64,000 nt of DNA from Siphonodentalium dalli (Eukaryota; Mollusca; Scaphopoda; Gadilida; Siphonodentaliidae): positions 179,409,956 through 179,473,955 of the forward strand of contig CP136063.1 in assembly GCA_032622095.1 (NCBI GenBank), given 5' to 3'. Positions 34,001 to 38,575 of the stretch are shown here, one piece after another (position 1 is the stretch's first letter; each line of letters begins with the position of its first letter). Below the pieces are notes generated by a model. That model was not told the origin of the DNA. It worked only from the letters and a program-made list of their open reading frames with translations, and searched no databases. The position numbers and the translations under genes were made by a program.

Positions 34001-36694
34001 TGATTACCATTGATTCTTTGCAGTGGTCTTCAGCTATTAAGTTATAGCAATGGCCTTATGATCGTATTAGCTGAATTACTTTTCTGAAAATAAATCCAAT
34101 AGGGTTTCTCTGCCTGTAATCTGCTGATATCAACTGAATATCCCTATAAATGTAGAACAGAGCATTCCATTGTATACTTTATAACAGAATCAATTTATAG
34201 AATATAGTCTCAAGAACAAACCATCATTGTATAACAGAATCAATTTATAGAACATAGAAGAATAGACCATCATTGCATGTATAACAGAATCAATTTATAG
34301 ACCATAGAATAATAGACCACCATATAATATTGTGTAACAGAATCAATTCAGCGATCAAATGATTAATATTAAAAGAACCCAATGCCCTCACAAAATATAA
34401 TAGTCTTAAAAACAAAGAAGAACATGGAAAATATATCAATTTAAAGTGTTCTTCTTATCATTAGTGATAGTTCTCCAATAACGAAATTCTGCATTTTTAA
34501 AACATTATTATGTAAACAAAACTGTTACAATGATTTGTCAACAATCATCGCATATTGTGTAGTAAGTTAAAATATTTTAGTCTGAATACGATTTAGAGAA
34601 TATTTGTTCAATGCTTTGACCTTTTCCAATGTTTATCATCAAGTTTTGATTAAACTTTGGTCATCTTATTGAACTAATTGGATTTTTATCAGTAATTCCA
34701 CTGTAACAGTATTGTTCACATAGCAACGGTTTTGATATGCAAAATCTCGTAATTGAAGATTTATTAATAATGAAAATAACAATGAAAATGATCCATTTTT
34801 GTATGTGCTTAATAATATTTGTTTTACAGACTTTTATGAAATTTATGTTATGTCGCATGAACTCATTCCAAAAGCCTTGAGTCCCTTTAAAATAAAGTTT
34901 TCAGTCTCAGATGATACCCGATTTCAGTCTTACTTACAAAAGGTTGTTCTCATTCATTCAGGAATCGACAACAACAAAGTATACACTATCTTAGAGAAAG
35001 TTGGAAACAAAGAAATGTTGCCAATGGTTACCTATAAGAAGGATACATGTATTGCATTGGCACGAAAGCTTGGATCTATCTTCGATGTGCAGACTTTAAC
35101 ACAGTCAAGACTGCAGACACAGAAAGCATTCATCGAGTCGCTCGTATCATCTATTAGCCAATCAGCAAAGCCAGCTGAATGCCAGAATTGCAGATGTGTC
35201 GCAGATGAAACTGGCGTAGGAATATCTGTATGCCAGCGATGCCAGTCTGTCGAATACAAAGTAGAACTACCAGTGGTAAGTGTAAGAATGCTATCAACAT
35301 AGGGCAGCGAAGGTTCTGTAAATTGGGGCGTTGAAAGAAACAGATACCATTCGAGCAATATTTTAAAAGGTACTCAATCTGATCGAGGGTAAAAAATAGT
35401 TGATTCGAGTCGAGGAATCCACCCCCATCATTTCTCAGAGTGATCAGATATCGATTTTTGAAGTTTGTTATTTCTCGAGATGTGCAATTATTTGTGGCCC
35501 AGAAAACAGTTATCAAACTGAGTCTCGGACAAACTTGCGGATGAAGATGGATAACTCTAAAATCAAGTGTTAAGGTGGTCAAATTTCGTGATACTCAAGT
35601 GATAATACGGCCATATTTTGTTGATCAAATTGATACCATAGTTGACAGCGGTTAGCATTATTTTTTTTCAATTAATTGGTTCTGATAACTAAAGCGTATT
35701 TTGAAGAAATGTTGTTGTTGTTGTATCTTGATGATATGGGGACCATCTGATCAGATTGAGAACCTTTAAAGCGATGTGATACGCTCCTCTGAGGCACACA
35801 GCAAATAAACTTGTTCAAAGCAGGTATTTTAATTTCCAGCACACAATGTCATTCTATCATATTAAAATAAATATAGTAACCCTCATTATCAAAATCATTG
35901 CTGTTTGTTTATCGGCGATTTGTTCAGGCAAATGGAACTTTGAAGACTGTTTGTTTACATTTTTTAGAAGTTCAGATGTCGTGTTTTACAAAAGGGTACA
36001 TCCATAATAATTTATTGATGCATTCTTCAAATTGGGTGTAGTGGCCGAGTCATAAAATATCAGTTTGAAGTAGTGAAATAAGTACATAATATGTCTCTAA
36101 CCCTTTCAGTGCCAAGTCTGATTTTTCTATCAACCCATATTTCCTTGATCATTTTTCAAATTTATTGATTATAATAATGTGATACTTTGGTGGAAAGAGC
36201 TCTTAGAGCTCTTTCCATCAATGTATCACATTAATATAATCAATAAATTTGAAAAATGATCAAGAGCTCTTTCCATCAAAGTATCACATTATTATAATCA
36301 ATAAATTTGAAAAATGATCAAGGAAATATGGGTCGATACAAAAATCGGACTTGGCACTGAAAGGCCGGGTTAACAACATTCATCACTAAATTAGAGAAAA
36401 GTAATCACAACAGGAACACATGATATTTACATCTGGTCTTTACTTATCTAAAACACTTCAGCAATAACAATTTTCAACACCGTAGTTTTAAAATGAAGAC
36501 CTCATTGTGTCGTGTTAAAATGACTAAGATTCTTCTGAATGAAGTAGATTGTTTCACATCGTCCATGAAATTATTAAACGCAACTAACTTCATCGTCGGT
36601 TGAAATAAAGTTGAATAAGATAAAAAAAAGTGTAATAAGTTTGTCAAATTCCTTTGTCTTTTTTTTTCAGCCTGTGGACACAAAGACGGAATAA
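676..36694 (+). CDS. Giant apolipophorin/apoB-like large lipid transfer protein (24 exons, 5' incomplete)
   Basis: Joining 676-1019, 1860-2042, 2638-2899, 3304-3454, 3862-4113, 4771-5052, 5708-5951, 7212-7419, 8484-19724, 20118-20450, 20860-21010, 21489-21670, 22194-22465, 23460-23601, 25077-25197, 26042-26214, 27338-27695, 28880-29091, 29493-29891, 31460-31595, 32227-32406, 33235-33591, 34830-35275 and 36671-36694 gives 5,550 codons and a TAA. Every junction is GT-AG with matching phase and no frame breaks. Order: LLTP beta-sheet regions (residues 1-640 of the window), a 54-residue repeat array (about 643-4389), beta continuation to about 4611, helical region (4612-4966), vWFD (about 4970-5170), Cys-rich segment, degenerate vWFA-like fold (about 5230-5394) and Cys-rich tail. 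LLTPs of this kind carry lipid in circulating lipoproteins; that role is inferred from family. Insect apolipophorin is about 3,300 residues and human apoB-100 about 4,560, so this protein is unusually large even without its N-terminus. Vitellogenin is less likely, because of the long repeat array and the absence of a polyserine region. Family call is strong; exact orthology is not settled. Confidence 0.93.
1129..1567. mobile_element. Foldback MITE, family A (copy 1), intron 1
   Basis: Terminal inverted repeats read 'ttgaaatagtgtgtctgtca' at the left (from 1135) and its near-complement ending 'cacactatttcaa' at the right (to 1561). Inside are two facing hairpin blocks (aatgagg-tcccc-agagggtgaattt and partner), separated here by about 190 bp of unrelated sequence. 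A second, more compact copy lies at 7954-8207. Non-coding and non-autonomous. Confidence 0.75.
1860..2042 (+). CDS. Exon 2: LLTP beta-sheet region
   Basis: Acceptor tttcag at 1854-1859, donor GTAAGT at 2043; enters and leaves in phase 2. It encodes GAVEISGLMAIDAF and continues as alternating hydrophobic strands, consistent with the LLTP beta-sheet domain begun in exon 1. It lies too far inside an intron-rich region to be seen as a long frame of its own. Confidence 0.88.
2319..2612. mobile_element. Foldback element in intron 2
   Basis: Long imperfect inverted repeats: the left arm holds 'ccatttatgggaccatctcc', 'ttttatactcaacagaat' and 'gcaacaaat', and the right arm holds their reverse complements, with ends ttaaaggggta and ccctctttaa. 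The centre carries a looser repeat pair. This looks like a MITE of about 290 bp. An open frame of 95 codons across it is a by-product. Confidence 0.7.
2638..2899 (+). CDS. Exon 3: LLTP domain with GLELCGYYQYPN motif
   Basis: Acceptor ttacag at 2632-2637, donor GTGAGG at 2900; enters in phase 2 and leaves in phase 0. It encodes SFFVVHKD, then CTGN, GLELCGYYQYPN and FPFTGPVNFGVTLHK. The Cys...GLELC...PN...FPxTGP order is a recognisable feature of apolipophorin and apoB beta-sheet regions. The two cysteines probably pair. Confidence 0.92.
2900..3303 (+). other. Intron 3
   Basis: Intron with donor GTGAGG and acceptor ttacag. I see no strong repeat or RNA gene. The stretch around 3050-3140 faintly resembles the AT-rich dispersed repeat family seen near 6650 and 33960, but is too degenerate to call. 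Confidence 0.6.
3304..3454 (+). CDS. Exon 4: LLTP beta region
   Basis: Acceptor attacag ending at 3303, donor GTAATC at 3455; starts in phase 0 and ends in phase 1. Encodes about 50 residues beginning DKQDYIAKINFDTPG, with alternating charged and aliphatic residues like its neighbours. Confidence 0.87.
3455..3861 (+). other. Intron 4
   Basis: AT-rich intron between matching phase-1 exons. No recognisable element was seen in it. Short open frames on the minus strand overlap it and the next exon and look like shadows. Confidence 0.6.
3862..4113 (+). CDS. Exon 5: LLTP beta region
   Basis: Acceptor gtcatag ending at 3861, donor GTGTGT at 4114; phase 1 to phase 1. Encodes 84 residues including KISGKVVIDNLKEYEVNAEM. 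A second possible donor (GTAAAT at 4107) would leave phase 0 and would not join exon 6 in frame, so 4113 was chosen as the end. Confidence 0.85.
4131..4453 (-). repeat. Dispersed repeat (copy 1) in intron 5
   Basis: The block contains a 'gacccaacttcgtccgggc' head, a run of ggtcaaggtcaggtc-type text, 'tatcaaatttcgtcgaaatcc' and an 'aacaaacagacagaag' tail followed by tatatagta. The last 225 bases of the window (from about 63776) carry the same landmarks in reverse complement, so this is a dispersed mobile-type repeat rather than gene-specific sequence. Family not identified. Strand is nominal. Confidence 0.65.
4771..5052 (+). CDS. Exon 6: LLTP beta region
   Basis: Acceptor ctcttcag ending at 4770, donor GTGATT at 5053; phase 1 to phase 1. 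Encodes 94 residues beginning KISNSDNDKSVLLSVSYDG. Amphipathic beta-strand pattern continues. The ATG at 4752 precedes the acceptor and is not the start. Confidence 0.87.
5330..5562 (+). mobile_element. 5'-truncated LINE-like retroposon tail in intron 6
   Basis: The block ends in 'aaataaaattgaattgaattgaatt', that is, a polyadenylation-like AATAAA followed by short ttgaa repeats. This is the usual 3' end of several invertebrate non-LTR retrotransposons. The upstream ~170 bases (for example 'ggagcctcttcatgaccctt') look like a 3' UTR. No reverse transcriptase sequence remains, so the family cannot be named. Confidence 0.5.
5708..5951 (+). CDS. Exon 7: LLTP beta region with basic patch
   Basis: Acceptor acctcag ending at 5707, donor GTGAGA at 5952; phase 1 to phase 2. 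Encodes about 81 residues starting KVKRSGNDKKKRYTYQGR. The KKKR patch resembles a basic-protease site, but insect apolipophorins are cleaved nearer the N-terminus, so cleavage here is only a possibility. Confidence 0.87.
6246..6534. mobile_element. MITE with TTAA target duplication in intron 7
   Basis: TTAA at 6246-6249 and 6531-6534 flank inverted ends: 'atcttcgctgcta' on the left and 'tagcagcgaagagg' on the right, each next to a gacgt motif. A 289-bp non-coding element with TTAA flanks fits a piggyBac-type MITE. The assignment rests on the flank and ends only. Confidence 0.6.
6600..7010. repeat. AT-rich dispersed repeat containing an 'agataata...tattatct' foldback
   Basis: Contains 'gttacttgattaccattg' and a foldback built from 'cagataataacttcaacaa' and 'gaacttattatctgaac' around 6900-6955. 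The same modules recur near 26530-27010, 32985-33215, 33935-34150 and inside every 8.2-kb unit (39892, 48015, 56278). It is therefore an interspersed family. Borders are approximate. Confidence 0.6.
7212..7419 (+). CDS. Exon 8: last exon before the giant repeat exon
   Basis: Acceptor tcttccag ending at 7211, donor GTGAGT at 7420; enters in phase 2 and leaves in phase 0. Encodes FDSSRFPEYNADMMSEYTH and continues the beta pattern. The following intron (7420-8483) holds one MITE. Confidence 0.87.
7954..8207. mobile_element. Foldback MITE, family A (copy 2), nested palindrome in intron 8
   Basis: Outer inverted ends are 'ttgaaatagtgtgcctgtca' (7960) and its complement (to 8201). Within them sit two hairpins in a row, each pairing 'cagagggtgaatttagtga' with 'tcactaaattcaccctttggg'-type sequence, so the element is a palindrome made of two smaller palindromes. 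Copy 1 at 1129-1567 shows the same ends. Confidence 0.8.
8484..19724 (+). CDS. Exon 9: 11,241-bp exon encoding about 3,747 residues of 54-residue repeats
   Basis: Acceptor ttttttaag ending at 8483, donor GTTAGT at 19725, phase 0 at both ends; the ATG at 8454 lies in the intron. The exon is uninterrupted. It encodes an array with consensus TPFENYREM, then a strand, a KGxLKDF turn, then KKIE and two more strands. The first base of the T/S codon of successive TPF motifs falls at 14820, 14982, 15144, 15306, 15468, 15630, 15792, 15954 and 16116, exactly 162 bp apart. The same 162-bp step links 11466, 11628, 11790, 11952, 12114 and 12276. Elsewhere the spacing is 156, 159 or 168. About 69 units would fill the exon; I see more than 45 recognisable TPF-like starts. 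The amphipathic beta pattern suggests a lipid-binding beta belt, as in the middle of apoB. Human APOB also has a very large exon for its repeat region (about 7.6 kb). Cysteines recur in KDFTC motifs of several central repeats. Confidence 0.93.
19725..20117 (+). other. Intron 9
   Basis: AT-rich intron after the giant exon, donor GTTAGT and acceptor ttttcag. A non-spliced reading would stop at a TAG at 19740-19742, so the exon boundary is needed. Nothing else recognised. Confidence 0.65.
20118..20450 (+). CDS. Exon 10: beta region continued
   Basis: Acceptor attttcag ending at 20117 and donor GTAAGT at 20451, phase 0 to phase 0. Encodes 111 residues starting DVKLETDLTLNNGR. The beta pattern persists, but the regular TPF motif fades, so the repeat array effectively ends near exon 9. 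Confidence 0.88.
20451..20859 (+). other. Intron 10
   Basis: AT-rich intron without a recognisable element. Acceptor cctcaatag ends at 20859. Confidence 0.6.
20860..21010 (+). CDS. Exon 11: beta region
   Basis: Phase 0 to phase 1, donor GTGAGT at 21011. Encodes LDSPMKNMKVHGQVNTQNPY and about 30 more residues. The opening LDSPMKNM is a degenerate TPFENY-type repeat start. Confidence 0.85.
21011..21488 (+). other. Intron 11
   Basis: AT- and T-rich intron. An 83-codon open frame (21204-21455) within it is hydrophobic, of low complexity, and has no recognisable domain. No other element seen. Confidence 0.6.
21489..21670 (+). CDS. Exon 12: transition from beta to helical region
   Basis: Acceptor gattccag ending at 21488 and donor GTATCA at 21671; phase 1 to phase 0. 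Encodes about 61 residues including RKAVEASLKKMNGQRAEIES, followed by TRLHWRPEMLIDLK. The ATG at 21479 lies in the intron. Confidence 0.86.
21944..22143. mobile_element. Small inverted-repeat element in intron 12
   Basis: Left end contains 'cacagtccctaggaatcact' and right end 'agtgattcctaggactgtg', which are reverse complements apart from one base, about 130 bp apart. The centre is AT-only filler. Probably a MITE relic; borders approximate. Confidence 0.55.
22194..22465 (+). CDS. Exon 13: helical region
   Basis: Acceptor acaaacag ending at 22193 and donor GTGAGT at 22466; phase 0 to phase 2. Encodes about 90 residues including VNLNSGIQELSKVVREEALH and KPLFEKLNDFLEYVGDMER, with heptad-like hydrophobic spacing typical of amphipathic helices. 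A helical segment before the vWFD domain is in keeping with apolipophorin layout. Confidence 0.88.
22705..22898. mobile_element. Tc1/mariner-type MITE, family B (copy 1), intron 13
   Basis: Starts cagtaatgcc and ends gggcattactg, flanked by TA on both sides. The arms are near-complete inverted repeats (about 90 bp) with shared landmarks 'aaccacagcagaat', 'gggtaatttttcagg' and 'ggcttgttgcca'. The CAGT ends and TA duplication are typical of the Tc1/mariner superfamily. No transposase, so non-autonomous. Confidence 0.85.
23460..23601 (+). CDS. Exon 14: helical region
   Basis: Acceptor tatttcag ending at 23459 and donor GTACCA at 23602; phase 2 to phase 0. Encodes SVYRSLKSSLQNLQTFGKNV and a Gln/Ser-rich helix. 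The preceding intron has a GC-richer patch near 23190-23265 with a short inverted repeat (accggcagcgggcg / cgcccgcttccggt), of unknown meaning. Confidence 0.85.
24254..24742. mobile_element. Inverted-repeat element, family C (copy 1), intron 14
   Basis: Ends are tttaaaggtactcaa and ttgagtacctttaaa. Further inside, 'ttgattcgagtcgaggaa' on the left pairs with 'ttcctcgactcgaatcaa' on the right, next to 'ctcagatttg'. Similar copies lie at 30516-31003 and, more diverged, 35363-35770. About 489 bp; non-coding. Confidence 0.75.
24810..25011. mobile_element. Tc1/mariner-type MITE, family B (copy 2), intron 14
   Basis: Near-perfect foldback of about 200 bp with TA flanks, starting cagtaatgctc and ending gagcattactg. 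It lies 65 bp upstream of exon 15. An open frame of 111 codons across it arises from the repeat, not from a gene. Confidence 0.88.
25077..25197 (+). CDS. Exon 15: helical region, closely bracketed by two MITEs
   Basis: Acceptor tctaacag ending at 25076 and donor GTAAGT at 25198; phase 0 to phase 1, 121 bp. Encodes SYDNMSVMFSKMMDLTIKEY and a following helix. Because its length is not a multiple of three, skipping would shift the frame. The flanking MITEs are 65 bp and 38 bp away. Confidence 0.85.
25236..25437. mobile_element. Tc1/mariner-type MITE, family B (copy 3), intron 15
   Basis: About 202-bp foldback with TA flanks and the same internal landmarks as the copy at 24810-25011, to which it is almost identical. 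It begins 38 bp after exon 15. Similarity between the two copies suggests recent activity or local gene conversion. Confidence 0.88.
26042..26214 (+). CDS. Exon 16: helical region
   Basis: Acceptor ttttttcag ending at 26041 and donor GTAAGA at 26215; phase 1 to phase 0. Encodes METLIKRHPMMDTVKEKYND and the proline-rich stretch PLMPEIPMPTN, which interrupts the helices. A MITE begins 47 bp downstream. Confidence 0.86.
26262..26477. mobile_element. Tc1/mariner-type MITE, family B (copy 4), intron 16
   Basis: TA-flanked foldback beginning cagtaatgccc and ending gggcattactg. The centre carries both agctctcactgagagctttc-type arms, so the hairpin tip is longer than in copies 2 and 3. Confidence 0.85.
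26530..27010. repeat. AT-rich dispersed repeat in intron 16
   Basis: Carries 'gaaatgttcatataataact', 'gaacttattatctgaac', 'cccacaatgaatatgaat' and 'tcatttgtaatgatggttag'. It shares modules with 6600-7010, 32985-33215 and the 8.2-kb unit. The rest of the intron (27011-27337) shows nothing recognisable. Confidence 0.5.
27338..27695 (+). CDS. Exon 17: helical region leading to vWFD
   Basis: Acceptor tttgttcag ending at 27337 and donor GTATGA at 27696; phase 0 to phase 1. Encodes about 119 residues, including EAEIEAHKQLNNIKNKIAFD, FNPENGEIQFELYSPI and FSFWDLYYSYIPPSNLRDML. This last type of segment, aromatic and proline-rich, sits just before the vWFD domain. Confidence 0.87.
28030..28231. mobile_element. 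Tc1/mariner-type MITE, family B (copy 5), intron 17
   Basis: TA-flanked foldback starting cagtaatggcc and ending gggcattactg, about 202 bp, with the family's internal landmarks. The rest of the intron (28232-28879) has a weak inverted repeat near 28303-28407 and no gene. Confidence 0.86.
28880..29091 (+). CDS. Exon 18: start of von Willebrand factor D domain
   Basis: Acceptor tttttcag ending at 28879 and donor GTAAGT at 29092; phase 1 to phase 0. Encodes HFFTFDGKHFDFAGRCSYTL, the classic vWFD opening (FDGxxFxFxGxCxYxLA), then SNFSVIANYD and the following strands. vWFD domains end most invertebrate LLTPs and probably help particle assembly or stability. Confidence 0.94.
29092..29492 (+). other. 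Intron 18
   Basis: AT-rich intron splitting the vWFD domain. No element recognised. Acceptor gaatttcag ends at 29492. Confidence 0.6.
29493..29891 (+). CDS. Exon 19: second half of vWFD domain
   Basis: Phase 0 to phase 0, donor GTTTGT at 29892. Encodes INGRRVEIPVSIGD, then FLTVSGWYHGRLAGLLGYYD. The LAGLLGYYD segment stands where many vWFD domains have CGLCGxxD, so both CGLC cysteines are replaced, as expected for apolipophorin-type domains rather than mucin or VWF multimer domains. It continues to QSWEVASRCSSNNNF and ends with CTKFFEMHSSEFRPCFGQ. Confidence 0.93.
30516..31003. mobile_element. Inverted-repeat element, family C (copy 2), intron 19
   Basis: Starts attaaaggtactcaat and ends ttgagtaccttta, with the same internal text as 24254-24742 over nearly the whole length ('ggcttcgggggtcaaaaat', 'ttgttgttggaatctgttga'). 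The two copies differ at scattered positions. Confidence 0.78.
31230..31404. mobile_element. Tc1/mariner-type MITE, family B (copy 6, shortened), intron 19
   Basis: Begins cagtaatgcca and ends gggcattacta with TA flanks. The left arm lacks the piece between 'cagga' and 'gagagctttcc', so the hairpin is asymmetric. Confidence 0.8.
31460..31595 (+). CDS. Exon 20: Cys-rich segment after vWFD
   Basis: Acceptor aataacag ending at 31459 and donor GTGAGT at 31596; phase 0 to phase 1. Encodes VTPEEYMTACENEM, then DLCNTAAMYIRMCRAKEVNV and LPRQC. The cysteine spacing resembles the C8-like module that often follows vWFD domains. Confidence 0.88.
31596..32226 (+). other. Intron 20
   Basis: Holds a homopolymeric C run of about 14 bases near 31658-31671. 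No other element recognised. Acceptor gtttattaacag ends at 32226. Confidence 0.6.
32227..32406 (+). CDS. Exon 21: start of vWFA-like segment
   Basis: Phase 1 to phase 1, donor GTATAG at 32407. Encodes MRCSNPNGNTFMEGENVTLT, then EPEVDVLFVMQEAKCNKKVF and a helix. The VDVLFVM strand followed by a helix is the opening of a von Willebrand A fold, but the usual DxSxS metal site is replaced by M-Q-E-A-K. Confidence 0.8.
32985..33215. repeat. AT-rich dispersed repeat in intron 21
   Basis: Contains 'tactaaatactcattgacga', 'aacttattatatgaacattt' and 'cccaccaatgaataggatt'. The same order occurs at 39892-40095 in the 8.2-kb unit. It is a member of the family described at 6600-7010. The earlier part of this intron shows nothing recognisable. 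Confidence 0.65.
33235..33591 (+). CDS. Exon 22: rest of vWFA-like segment
   Basis: Acceptor cttttcag ending at 33234 and donor GTAAGT at 33592; phase 1 to phase 1. Encodes DSRYGFMTYDEEKTYMHTIN, EETQADAMTALMKAARYPF and KKIVILIPCADCHENN, then DISLHILTQPEFG. This is the strand and helix order of a vWFA domain. The third metal-site motif (normally TDG) reads IPCADC. Metal-dependent ligand binding is therefore unlikely. Confidence 0.85.
33655..33867. mobile_element. Tc1/mariner-type MITE, family B (copy 7), intron 22
   Basis: TA-flanked foldback starting cagtaatgccc and ending aggcattactg, about 213 bp, with the family's landmarks. It lies 63 bp downstream of exon 22. Confidence 0.85.
33935..34150. 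repeat. AT-rich dispersed repeat in intron 22
   Basis: Contains 'gtagttacttgattaccatt' and 'gggtttctctgcctg', shared with 6640-6830. Borders are approximate and the copy is diverged. Confidence 0.45.
34180..34352. repeat. Minisatellite of about 50 bp, four units
   Basis: 'ataacagaatcaatttatag' recurs at about 34181, 34232 and 34281, and in degenerate form near 34336, each followed by a 'gaccatcattg'-like end. Tandem repeat in intron 22; no gene. Confidence 0.7.
34830..35275 (+). CDS. Exon 23: C-terminal region with Cys-rich tail
   Basis: Acceptor ttttacag ending at 34829 and donor GTAAGT at 35276; phase 1 to phase 0. Encodes FYEIYVMSHELIPKALSP, then the motif CQNCRC...VCQRCQS (CxxCxC with a later CxxC) and VEYKVELPV. 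The cysteine cluster may be a small disulphide knob; I do not recognise a named domain. Confidence 0.85.
35363..35770. mobile_element. Inverted-repeat element, family C (copy 3, diverged), intron 23
   Basis: Starts ttaaaaggtactcaatctg, contains 'gttgattcgagtcgaggaa' and 'cagatatcgatttttgaa', and ends 'cagattgagaacctttaaa'. It is shorter and more diverged than the copies at 24254 and 30516, and lacks part of the middle. Confidence 0.65.
36098..36373. mobile_element. Foldback element with TTAA-like flank, intron 23
   Basis: Left end ctaa-ccctttcagtgccaag and right end cttggcactgaaagg-ccggg-ttaa, with long inner inverted repeats around 'tgatcatttttcaaatttat' and the 'agagctcttagagctct' centre. 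One arm segment is repeated a third time (36261-36320). Flank and CCC...TTTCAGTGCC ends fit a piggyBac-type MITE, though the left flank is altered. Confidence 0.65.
36671..36694 (+). CDS. Exon 24: seven codons and the stop
   Basis: A long T-rich tract ending in cag at 36670 precedes CCT GTG GAC ACA AAG ACG GAA TAA. Joined to exon 23 in phase 0, it adds PVDTKTE and terminates the protein. Without it, exon 23 would read through its donor into GTAAGT and intron codons. This is the least certain exon because it is so short. Confidence 0.7.
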   Translation, partial: PVDTKTE

Positions 36695-37520
36695 ACGGAT
36701 AACGAACCAGGAAAGGAACAAGGAGCACGCAACAAAATCCCTGTTAATTTCAACTGATTGTTTTTTAATTTTTTTTTCGTTAATTTTTTTAAAACATTTT
36801 CTAGCAGATTACTGGTTCCAATCAAAGTATAAGAATTTCCACTGGAAATTGAGATTTTGGAGAACTCATACCCACCCAAATCTGAGACAAATATTATTGG
36901 TTTCATTTTTCAAAATGTGACGGATCATCATACAATATTGCCTGATCGAAAACAAATCCATTTCACTGATCATACCAAACTCATTTAGAGATTTTTAAAG
37001 ACCTATTATGTTTAAAGCATGGTAGATTTCAGATTTTGCCAAACAGATAAATTATTCTAGTTTTAGCACATCTTCACCACATTGATTGGAATCAGTTTTG
37101 TGTGAATGTGTTGATTAAGATTTTATTGGTTTTTATTGGTTAGTTTTATGTGTTATATCTTGAAGTGATGCCATCTAGATCAGTTTATTGCATGTTTGTG
37201 TTACCATCTGATTTATTTTGTGACTGTTTTGAAACCTGCAACCACTCTGTGTTACCATGGATACACCATGCAGTTAATTCTGCTGCCATTAATCATGGAG
37301 AATCATGAGCGTAGCTTGTAAATGTTTTATTTTGTTAATTATTTTTCTGGAATTACATTCATGTTTTTTATTTGGTCTCATTTTATCAATGTTTATATAA
37401 AGATTTGGATTCATGAATTGTGAACAATTTGTTCCAAAGTGAAATTTTATTAAAATACATTAGAGTGGTTTCATGGTTGCAATTTTGTGTATCTGTTTTT
37501 ATCTGCTTTATTTATTTACT
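36695..37520 (+). other. Probable 3' UTR of the lipid-transfer gene
   Basis: AT-rich and without coding potential. ATTAAA at 37449-37454 followed by a GT-rich stretch (about 37475-37500) is the best polyadenylation signal I can see. The transcript may run longer. Confidence 0.55.
37449..37454 (+). terminator. Candidate polyadenylation signal ATTAAA
   Basis: ATTAAA, a common variant signal, lies about 755 bp after the stop codon and is followed by 'gtggtttcatggttgcaatt' and a T/GT-rich stretch. An AATAAA at 38680-38685 is an alternative but lies beyond a MITE. Confidence 0.4.
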
Positions 37521-37712
37521 AAACTAATGTTACAGTGATCCATCAAGCAAATACAAAATAAGCATTGAATATGTGCCTCTGTTGTTTCTAAGTCATGTGA
37601 AGTGAAGGGAATTCCCCCAGACTATCAGTTCTAATATGTAGACATCTAAGGATTAATTAAGGGATATTCCATGAGCTTTACCACCCCTTGTTACATGTAT
37701 GTTGTCCCACTA

Positions 37713-37878
37713 ATTTGCTATGCTGCTGGCAGGTCCCGCTCAATTGCTATGATGCAGGTGAGTCCTGCTGAATTGCTATGATGCTGGTGGGTCCCGCTGA
37801 ATTGCTATGATGCTGGTGGGTCCTGCTGAAATGCTATGATGCTGGTGGATCCTGCTGAATTGCTATGATGCTGGTGAG
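37713..37878. repeat. 29-bp minisatellite, about 5.7 units
   Basis: Units begin aattgctatgatgctggtg and end tcctgctg or tcccgctg, at 37742, 37771, 37800, 37829 and 37858, plus a first diverged unit from 37713. Exact 29-bp spacing with few substitutions. Confidence 0.85.
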
Positions 37879-38305
37879 ACAAAGTGATGCTGTTAAGAAA
37901 AAGTACCTTTATTTTATTTAAAGTTGCCAATTTCGTGGTCTTGGCTGAACAAATCGAGGAAAAACCGCTATGTGCAGAAAGCATTCCAAAATATGTATAT
38001 TGTGAAATTTTTAATATTAGCTGTGTTGATTGTTGCAAACCAGCCATAATTGAAATGCCTATTTTTGTTGTTTTTGCAAAAACCAGCGCAGCCATTATTA
38101 AATTATTTAATATTACTAGTATATATATTCTTGAATGTTTCATACAGACAATGGCTTTTGTTCAGATTGCTTGGATTAGCCGAACACCACAAAAATGGTA
38201 TTGAATTGGAAAAATGAAGTATGGTTATTGTTCAAGGAAATGTGATTTGCATCAACATTTAGACATTGACTCAGACCTATACGAAAACACTCACAGTGCA
38301 AGGTA

Positions 38306-38575
38306 TAGTAATGCCCTAAGTAATCGACTCCTAAACCACAGCAGAATTATGGGTAACTTTTCAGGATTTAGTCGGAAATATGGCTTGTTGCCATTCATCG
38401 GAAAGCTCTCCCCAAGAGCTTTCTGATGAATGACAACAAGCCATATTCCGACTAAATCCTGAAAAGTTACGAGAGCTTTCCGATGAATGGCAACAAGCCA
38501 TATTTCCGACTAAATCCTGAAAAGTTACCCATAATTCTGCTGTGGTTATGGAGTCGATTACTTAGGGCATTACTC
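38306..38575. mobile_element. Tc1/mariner-type MITE, family B (copy 8), rearranged
   Basis: Starts tagtaatgccc (C to T in the first base) and ends gggcattactc. The right arm is partly duplicated: the 'gatgaatg(g/a)caacaagccat' to 'cctgaaaagttac' segment occurs twice in a row. It lies just before the tandem array. The 37879-38305 stretch shows no clear gene; a 106-codon frame there has no recognisable domain. Confidence 0.8.
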
